Shown: positions 7,601 to 11,457 of the stretch, piece after piece
How the letters are laid out: each line of letters begins with the position of its first letter
Position numbering within the stretch: position 1 is the stretch's first letter
Assembly (NCBI GenBank): GCA_014381165.1
Contig: JACMIM010000132.1
Coordinates: 1-11,457, forward strand
Source of the DNA: Roseiflexaceae bacterium
GTDB taxonomy: Bacteria > Chloroflexota > Chloroflexia > Chloroflexales > Roseiflexaceae
Direction: 5' to 3'
DNA length: 11,457 nucleotides
Position numbers and translations under genes: made by a program
The notes under the pieces: generated by a model
What the model was told of the DNA's origin: nothing
The model's input: only the letters and a program-made list of their open reading frames with translations
Databases searched by the model: none

Positions 7601-10139
7601 GCGTGCGCGTAGTGGGCCGCAGATGGTTATATGGCTCGTCGACCGAGAGCACGCCAAGCAAGCGCGCATCGGTGCTGTACAGGGGCACAAACAAACTATC
7701 GCCCGCGTGCCAATCCTCTGAGCCGGTCAATATTATATCGGTTTGCGAAGTGATGGCATCGAGCGACAGCCCATCATCGAGCAATAAAGCAGCATCTTCT
7801 GGTACAAAGAAACAGCGCCCCACACGGAACTGCTTGTCAAGCACACGCTCGACCAGGCCGCTTGGCCAGGGCTGGCCGCGCATGCGTTCTAATTCGCTTA
7901 GTGCCAGGCCAGCACCGGTGGAAACGCGCAGTGTCTCGGCATCATCGGCGTCGGCAACATTGAAGAGGGCGCGGCGAAAGCCACCGGCATCGATGATACT
8001 GAAGGCGATCTGCTCAAGCACCTCTTCGAGCGAACGGTCGGCCCGCAGTGCGTGCCCAATATCAAGCACCTGCTTGAGCATGCTGGCACGCTGCTGGAGC
8101 AGCGTGCGCTGGCGCTGCTGCTCTTCGTAGCGCAAAGCATTGCCAAGCGCCAGCGAAACACTATCGGTAAGTGCGCGCACGAACTCCATCGTATCGTGGT
8201 CGAAGGCGCGTGGTAGTGAACTATGCAGATTCACCACGCCGACTGTTTGGTTCTCATAGTAGATCGGCATGGCGAGTACCGCCGCGACATCAACACCGGT
8301 GCGATTCAGCCGGTCGTCGGTGTCGAGTTCCTCGATCAGCTGTGGTTCGCCGCTCGTGATAGCAGCACCGGCGGCAGTGCCCGTAAGCTCCAGCCGCTGG
8401 CCAACCAGCGTTTGATCGTCGGCAGCATAGCCAGCCACCGCCAGCACACTAAACGAGGCTTCCGTGCCAGTATCAGACAAAGCGACTGTTGCGATTAGGT
8501 TCGCATTATCAGCATCGATCACCCGCAGGCCCTCGCCCTCGCTTGAGCGCAATGCGATAAACGCCTGGCTCGCCGGCGTGGCGTGAATGGCCTCCTCCAA
8601 CGCAAAACTAAAGATCAGATCAAGTGAAAGCGTGGCAGTAAGTTGGCGGCTGATCCGCTGCAAGGCCGTCAACTGCTGAACACGGCTGCGCAGATGTGCG
8701 TCGGTTCGCGCGAACTGACGCGCGTTAGCCACTGCCTGAGCTGCCTGACCGGCCACCAACTGGAGCAACTGCTCATGCTCGGCGCTGAACCCGTTTGGCC
8801 GATCGCCATACAGCTCAATCGCACCAACAAGCTGATCGCCGACCAGCAGCGGCATGCCCAGGTAGCTGGCAGGAGCAACACGGTTTGCCAGCCAGAGCGG
8901 TGTCAACCTCACGGGTGCCTGCTCGAACGAAGCGAGGCGCAGTGCCCGCCGGTAGCGTCCGAGCCAATCGGCCAGCCCATCGCCTACAGATGCAGCCGCG
9001 CTGGTTGGGCTAATTTCGCTTTGCACGCCAATACGCAATGCTGGAATCAGCCGCCGCTCTTCCTCGTTGTACAGGCTGACCTGCGCTCCGCTGAAGGGCA
9101 CAAAGCCGCGTACACCACGAAGGATCGCGTGCAGCGTCTCGTCGAGTGGCTGTTCCGCGCCTAGGCGCTGGCTCAAATCCTGGAGCGCCGCCATCTCTTT
9201 GCTGCGGCGCTGTTCAGCTTCGTAGGCCTGTGCGCTCGCGACCACTGCCGCAACCTGATCGGTGAGAGTTTGAGCGAGGTTATGCTCGCTGCGGGAGAAG
9301 CTGTAGCTCCGGCTCGTGTAGCCGACCGCCAACAACCCCAGCACCTGAGCGCGGGCCTTGAGCGGAAGCAGTAGGGCGCTGCGAAAGCCAAAGTCACCAG
9401 GTTGCGCCGCCTCACCGCCATCAATAATCTGAGCCTCGCTGCTTGCCAGCAGCACAGCTAGCGGCCCCTGGCCATTGACCGTGTAGCGCGGCATTGCCAC
9501 TTCATCGCGCTCGTCGGCAGCATATGATGCTACCTCATACAGCACAGTAGGCGTTGTAGCATCGCGCAGATGGATCATACAACGGTCGACGCGCAGGGCA
9601 AGACCAACGTTCTCAGCGATGCGGGCCAGCATGGTCTCAAAGTTCAAGCCGGAGGAAAGGATTTTACCATTCTCGCCGATGATAAACAGCTCGCGGGCAG
9701 CATCGGCTTGCGCTGCTTGGCGCACGCTGTCACGCCGCTGGATGGAAACCAACAGTTCAATCTGGCTGCGCAGCGCCTCGACAAAGCCTGGCGTAAGCAA
9801 CGGCTCGATTTGCGCCGCTAGACCGATCCAGAGGTAACCAACAACCTCGCGGTCGAGCGTTAATGGTATCTCACGGCTTTGCGGTGCGAGGTACGCATTA
9901 CCAGTCAGCACGGCTTGCCGCATTTCGGCGGTCATTTCAAGGCCTGCGACGGCGGTATATTCGGTTTCAGTGAGCAGAAGCATAGCCCACGGGCATTGGA
10001 GGTGAAGATGCACGCGATCAACAATGCTCCGTGCAAGTGCCTCGGAGTCATGAAGAACTGCGCCTATATTCCCACGGGCCGCGAGGTCGGCCAGAAGCTC
10101 CCAAGCCGAATCCACCGGCGCAAGTATCGTCGTATCCAT
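1695..10139 (-). CDS. Giant cytoplasmic multi-GAF/PAS sensor histidine kinase
   Basis: This protein of about 2814 residues has no signal peptide or membrane segment. Numbering from the ATG at 10139, the order is: a degenerate GAF-like unit (21-131); GAF domains at about 161-301, 331-476, 506-669, 703-868, 892-1036, 1060-1210, 1242-1384, 1408-1557, 1581-1730, 1755-1899, 1922-2064 and 2088-2234; a coiled coil (2234-2276); a last GAF (2283-2431); PAS (about 2446-2576); HisKA with FISGVSHELRTPLT (phosphoacceptor His2589); and HATPase_c with N-box NMLSNAVKYT, DNGVG, LFRRFYRAD and GGTGLGLAIAK. All kinase boxes are intact, so it should autophosphorylate and pass phosphate to a separate receiver, plausibly the product of the gene just upstream. 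Signals bound by the GAFs are unknown. The frame stays open to a TTG at 10211, but the 24 extra codons are low-complexity leader and the ATG opens the folded part; neither start has a clear Shine-Dalgarno. Typical bacterial kinases are under 1000 residues. Confidence 0.95.
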   Translation of the reverse strand: MDTTILAPVDSAWELLADLAARGNIGAVLHDSEALARSIVDRVHLHLQCPWAMLLLTETEYTAVAGLEMTAEMRQAVLTGNAYLAPQSREIPLTLDREVVGYLWIGLAAQIEPLLTPGFVEALRSQIELLVSIQRRDSVRQAAQADAARELFIIGENGKILSSGLNFETMLARIAENVGLALRVDRCMIHLRDATTPTVLYEVASYAADERDEVAMPRYTVNGQGPLAVLLASSEAQIIDGGEAAQPGDFGFRSALLLPLKARAQVLGLLAVGYTSRSYSFSRSEHNLAQTLTDQVAAVVASAQAYEAEQRRSKEMAALQDLSQRLGAEQPLDETLHAILRGVRGFVPFSGAQVSLYNEEERRLIPALRIGVQSEISPTSAAASVGDGLADWLGRYRRALRLASFEQAPVRLTPLWLANRVAPASYLGMPLLVGDQLVGAIELYGDRPNGFSAEHEQLLQLVAGQAAQAVANARQFARTDAHLRSRVQQLTALQRISRQLTATLSLDLIFSFALEEAIHATPASQAFIALRSSEGEGLRVIDADNANLIATVALSDTGTEASFSVLAVAGYAADDQTLVGQRLELTGTAAGAAITSGEPQLIEELDTDDRLNRTGVDVAAVLAMPIYYENQTVGVVNLHSSLPRAFDHDTMEFVRALTDSVSLALGNALRYEEQQRQRTLLQQRASMLKQVLDIGHALRADRSLEEVLEQIAFSIIDAGGFRRALFNVADADDAETLRVSTGAGLALSELERMRGQPWPSGLVERVLDKQFRVGRCFFVPEDAALLLDDGLSLDAITSQTDIILTGSEDWHAGDSLFVPLYSTDARLLGVLSVDEPYNHLRPTTRTLEVLEVLAAQAAMAIENSNLLREARAQTDQMRALYQVGAAAVSTFSLAELLGRVYAEIVAYMGPLDYFRVVSFDQPRATLRFELCKIAGETVAADTGRVAPKGGLDGRVIDADQTLVVGDLANDTLAQSLGEAANMRAWVGVPLRSQSKVIGVLSVQSQQPHAFAERHIRFLESLANQLAIALENTRLFEEREHRIAELGVISDIGRITSTTLDLTAMFSQVFVRLQSFLTIDAGYIFAYDARSNLTVMALEVDEGERTVVVEPRPVSRGGLTERILQTRQPLLFHNLAQERTPSGVVPLAFGSVTRRSASWLGVPLMGTDAEIVGVMSIQSYTASLYSEREMTFLTAVAHQLALGVQNARLFSQTERHAETLGSKVGELSTLLEAARVLSSSLKPDEVLNRLMDVVGSHLHVSTVGLWKIAPDQTLRPAALLGIPQDIAAQMTVPVGQGLTGRVAAMGSPLVVMDVEQDGSSLYPDFNRARSLTSFMGVPVSYRGEIIGVLSVMTTQARQFNADEQALLAGMADQAAIALENARLFQERDRRIAELTSFNSISSQINATLDLDTLLAILHTEISRVLESSASFIALYDASSKQISYPIFWDGGKPSPETGEVSTLDAPSLSRRVINERRPVLLHTRAEMHRYMQEAGYSDDVNSPIASWLSVPMIEDDEVFGILNVQSTQPNAFDGDDERFLITVAGLAGTAIARAHLFAERGRRLNEISVLQEIGSAITSTLDLQGVLEGLHSQLGRVIDVSTSFIGLYDARTRILTYPVAFDLGQPALLTPALTDGGINHYVINQRRPLLLGTNAEADQYRSGSLFDGRVGPEDKLEQSYLVVPIISGEAVLGVINIQSYEHHAFDKQDLRFVTAVASQASVAITNARLFQERGRRIEELSTFNDIGQQLSAVPKLNELLDLIYRQTSRLLDTTNFYIGIYDEHTDIIRFPLYYESGTLVAMPPVDAPTSLSHHVVRTRAPFLLQNSDQTARLRDLGITPIGQMSQSWLGVPMLANQQVIGLIGIQDYTRDDAYSDDDVRLLSTLSSWGAVALANANLFAQQDQSLQELGILYDTSMQLAGTLDATEIQRQVVLNAQELLQVQVGALILFGDKQQVAQHFVYDQELLDQSAYAAAAPSDAMLKRLIGRDKPIILRDADDLAQSGLAAELGLRTLVGDLIGPRDAPLGLLWLGERQPRDWQSRELSMVSLLATLSSQGLKSAALFVREQQRREVADTLRDLAERLTGKLELREVYDLILTQLARVVQYDSVSLMLREGESDIVRVVATRGFPENERADVERLSFNVRTNPNLGVIAQSRRPLLIDDAQASGGFEQVAGISNIRAWLGAPILLGDELIGVLTVDNAQVGAYDQEDAQVTFALASQAAQAIRTARLFEEKQRFNTELEQRVIERTAELAELNTQLADEKERLQAVHAVTVELTASLELGETLRKTLQLAAKNLGVRRGSIMLYDEQQRQLVCRAVLGEDGNVHEEHITIKFEQGIGLAGWVREHQQGILIGDVRKDRRWVQAPGRASDVRSVIAVPLRTQDVGTLGVLILTSPSLNYFSKAQEQLLTTIANEVAIVIHNAELYSLVNDIATKLAVSVQEKTEESTKNQAILRSLGEGVVVLDEFGKVILVNSAAETILGIAELNILGQPLSDLPSFSADADDLERLTHIYTALNGGLRSMDAQGRSQQQRLELTNPAQSIELYFTPVLSPAMVVFGSVVVMRDVTREIEADRAKRDFISGVSHELRTPLTAIKGYVDLLNMGAAGPVSEAQQSFLGVIKNNANRLMDLINDILEIGRLDANKIQLHIEPIDMREIFRDALQTLRSEIERKQMRVSIEVADDLPKIGGDERRLTQVVLNMLSNAVKYTYIQGQIELRASLNRSGMLQVDVEDNGVGISAEQQQYLFRRFYRADNPLREEAGGTGLGLAIAKSFIELHGGEMWLRSASGEGSTFSFVVPVDQPERPLLEP
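4443..7466 (-). repeat. Tandem GAF modules with near-constant period inside the kinase gene
   Basis: Six successive GAF modules end in the same helical linker, of the form NARLFxERxRRIxEL followed by TLDLxxLL at the next module's start. The linker recurs at about kinase residues 1031, 1205, 1379, 1551, 1725 and 1894, giving periods of 174, 174, 172, 174 and 169 residues (about 520 bases). Linker DNA is also similar, for example CGCTCCTGGAACA at several module joints. This points to tandem duplication within the gene, more recent than the origin of the outer GAFs, whose linkers are more diverged. Confidence 0.8.
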
Positions 10140-10217
10140 GTGTTGTGCGTCGTACTGCTTATTGTGTAGTGCGTATTGTATCTTGTTTGCTGCGTGGTTC
10201 GATTGACGCAACCCACG
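10140..10217 (-). promoter_or_regulatory. Low-complexity leader between response regulator and kinase genes
   Basis: These 78 bases separate the response regulator stop codon from the kinase ATG. Read on the - strand they are rich in AC-type words (ATACAATACGCACTACACAA, then AGCAGTACGACGCACAACAC). No Shine-Dalgarno sequence precedes the ATG. A TACAAT resembling a -10 box is present, but I see no matching -35, so a separate promoter is only a possibility. The stretch stays open in the kinase frame back to a TTG at 10211, but looks like leader rather than protein. Confidence 0.45.
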
Positions 10218-11162
10218 CTAAGATCTGCCGTAGCTCACATGGCTTTTGCGGCCAAGCTCGCGCGCCTCGCTCTGCGCCTTCTGGCGGGCGTCCTCTGCGG
10301 TTTCGCTCAACTCGCGAATATCATAGAAGGGGCCGTCCTCGCTCGTCAGCACACCAATCGAGAGCGACATGAGCGGCACTTGCTTGAGCAACCCCGCGTC
10401 GTCGTTTACCGTGATATAGCCGTTGCGGCGATCCTTATAGTTGTAGTGTAGCCCCACTTCAGCATCGAAGCGGCTAACCAGCTTCTCCGAGATCAGCTTG
10501 AGACTATCGCGCGTAGAAGTCACTACAAAGTCCGGGCCGACCACCATCTGGCCAATGAAATCGTCGCTCGTGCCAAGCTCGTTAACGACCTCGCTGGCCA
10601 GCAGCGCCGTGAAGCGCAGCACATCCTCGCCAACGACTGCACCATAAGCATGGATAAATGTTTCAAAGCCGTTGATGTGTACTTGCGCCATGGCCCAGCC
10701 AGTCGAGGAGATCAGCGCACGATACTGCTCATTGATCAGCTCGGCGGTCGGCAGATTGGTCACAGGGTGGGCCAGGTTACGCTGGCGCGCTCGCTCAAGC
10801 GCGCCCTTGACGATTGTATGCACTTCCTCGATGTCGAATGGCTTGACCAGGTAGTACTCAGCCTGCACCTCGCCAAGGCCTTTCAGCCGGTCTTGCTTCT
10901 CGCCACGCGCTGTTAGGAAGATGATTGGGATGTGGCGCGTGCGGGCGCTGGCGCGCAAGGCTTTACCGATATCATACCCTTCCATGTCGGGCAGATTGAC
11001 ATCAAGCAGCGCCAGGTTGGGCGGGGTCTTCCGGCAGATCTCCAGTGCCACCTGGCCGCGCATGGCGGTCATCACCTCGTAGCCCTGTGAGGTAAAGTAA
11101 ATTTTCAGCAGGCTCGAAATATCGGGCGCATCCTCGACGACAAGTAGTTTCTCTTTACTCAC
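10218..11162 (-). CDS. Response regulator: receiver domain plus degenerate GGDEF-like domain
   Basis: The protein has 314 residues. The receiver domain (about 4-122) keeps every key residue: Glu10 and Asp11, phosphoacceptor Asp54 in LLDVNLPDM, Thr84 in IIFLTARG, and Lys107 in LVKPFD. The C-terminal part (about 130-310) follows a diguanylate cyclase: HPVTNLPTAEL matches the usual D-x-LTGLPNR opening, HINGFETFIHAYGAVVGEDVL matches the DxDxFKxxND-YGHxxGD block, and SLSIGV the late strand. However, the GGDEF signature reads VGPDF (208-212), and both metal-site Asp of DxD are His162 and Asn164. Cyclic-di-GMP synthesis is therefore very unlikely, and no RxxD inhibitory site is seen. It is probably a phosphorylation-controlled binding protein. 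Start is GTG, with AGGAGG at 11168-11173, five bases away. It lies 29 bases after the preceding gene and just before the giant kinase, its likely phosphodonor. Confidence 0.93.
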   Translation of the reverse strand: MSKEKLLVVEDAPDISSLLKIYFTSQGYEVMTAMRGQVALEICRKTPPNLALLDVNLPDMEGYDIGKALRASARTRHIPIIFLTARGEKQDRLKGLGEVQAEYYLVKPFDIEEVHTIVKGALERARQRNLAHPVTNLPTAELINEQYRALISSTGWAMAQVHINGFETFIHAYGAVVGEDVLRFTALLASEVVNELGTSDDFIGQMVVGPDFVVTSTRDSLKLISEKLVSRFDAEVGLHYNYKDRRNGYITVNDDAGLLKQVPLMSLSIGVLTSEDGPFYDIRELSETAEDARQKAQSEARELGRKSHVSYGRS

Positions 11163-11167
11163 CAGAA

Positions 11168-11173
11168 CCTCCT
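11168..11173 (-). promoter_or_regulatory. Strong Shine-Dalgarno of the response regulator gene
   Basis: Read on the - strand, the bases are AGGAGG, five bases before the GTG at 11160-11162. This settles the GTG as the start. It contrasts with the downstream kinase gene, whose ATG has no such signal. Confidence 0.8.
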
Positions 11174-11191
11174 CACAAGCCCATTAAGCTA

Positions 11192-11457
11192 CTAGTGGAG
11201 ACCAAACAGCTTCGAAAAATCGGCATCGAGCGGCTGCACATGACTTTCGTGACGCACCGCGCGGTCGTCCTCGGCATTGGGAAAGTACCGCTCGGGGTAT
11301 TTGTAAACCGCTTGCTCCGGTTCGCTTTCCGAACCGGAGTCCGCGTCAAACGGCAGCACATTCACATCACGCGCAATCACCGTATGTGGATCACTATACA
11401 CCAAAGTCGTGTTCGAGCCAATCATACGGCCAGGGTACACCACAAAGCCACTGCCGA
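11192..11457 (-). CDS. C-terminal part of an unidentified protein, possibly hexapeptide-repeat type (cut by window edge)
   Basis: The frame is open from the right edge to a TAG at 11192-11194, giving 87 residues of C-terminus; the GTG at 11443 is unlikely to be the true start. The first part, GFVVYPGRMIGSNTTLVYS, then HTVIARDV, has spacing that recalls hexapeptide turns of a left-handed beta-helix, as in acyltransferases and the tails of sugar nucleotidyltransferases; this is a tentative reading from only two or three turns. The rest is an acidic, probably unstructured tail (DADSGSESEPE) ending in DFSKLFGLH. I do not recognise the family with confidence. Its stop lies 29 bases before the response regulator start on the same strand, so co-transcription is plausible. 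Confidence 0.65.
   Translation of the reverse strand, partial: GSGFVVYPGRMIGSNTTLVYSDPHTVIARDVNVLPFDADSGSESEPEQAVYKYPERYFPNAEDDRAVRHESHVQPLDADFSKLFGLH
11315..11339. repeat. Perfect 10-bp inverted repeat inside the coding tail
   Basis: CTCCGGTTCG (11315-11324) and CGAACCGGAG (11330-11339) are exact reverse complements around the loop CTTTC. The element lies in the codons for the acidic SGSESEPE stretch, about 120 bases before the gene's stop codon. On the - strand no T-run follows it, so it is not an intrinsic terminator. It may be an RNA stem or a chance product of the repetitive codons. Confidence 0.55.

Noticed and set aside
9240..9660. Possible phytochrome or bilin-binding GAF, because the first full GAF reads LRVDRCMIHLRD
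   Set aside because: The Cys is at the wrong place. No Cys-His pair occurs at the chromophore position in any GAF, and the whole kinase has only about five cysteines.
10140..10211. Extending the kinase to the TTG at 10211
   Set aside because: The added 24 codons are low-complexity, lack a ribosome site and show no domain; the ATG is the simpler start, though not proven.
11173..11361. Alternative - strand frame of 62 codons overlapping the partial gene at the right edge
   Set aside because: It overlaps the frame that is open to the window edge and ends inside the response regulator's ribosome site. Its residues show no domain.

Overview
The window looks like a piece of a Chloroflexota (Chloroflexia, Roseiflexus-like) chromosome. 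This is inferred from three things: a giant cytoplasmic multi-GAF histidine kinase, a receiver protein with a worn GGDEF-like tail, and intergenic spacers made of short GAACAAAGAAC / TTCTTCGTTC-type iterations. The assignment is by style only; no marker gene is present.

Layout. From 1 to 584, on the + strand, lies the C-terminal part of a DppC/OppC-type ABC permease, cut by the window edge. From 585 to 790 is a repeat-rich spacer with inverted and direct repeats, placed between convergent genes. The rest is a co-directional block on the - strand, read from the right edge leftward: the 3' end of a gene with hexapeptide-like residues (11457 to 11192); a response regulator with a receiver domain and a degenerate GGDEF-like domain (11162 to 10218); a sensor histidine kinase of about 2814 residues with 13 recognisable GAF domains, one more degenerate N-terminal GAF-like unit, a PAS domain and an intact HisKA/HATPase core (10139 to 1695); and an alpha/beta-hydrolase-fold protein (1624 to 791). 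Gaps within the block are 29, 78 and 70 bases, compatible with one operon.

How they may work together. The kinase has no visible membrane segment, keeps every catalytic box, and lacks its own receiver, so the adjacent receiver protein is its natural candidate partner. Two neighbours look like catalytically altered proteins: the response regulator reads VGPDF where GGDEF should be and has lost both metal-site aspartates of a cyclase, and the hydrolase has Gly in place of the nucleophile Ser (GHGLGG) while keeping Asp and His. The most interesting reading is a cytoplasmic multi-input sensory system whose putative output and ligand-handling proteins act by binding rather than catalysis. That is a hypothesis. 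The domain calls beneath it are well supported by visible motifs.
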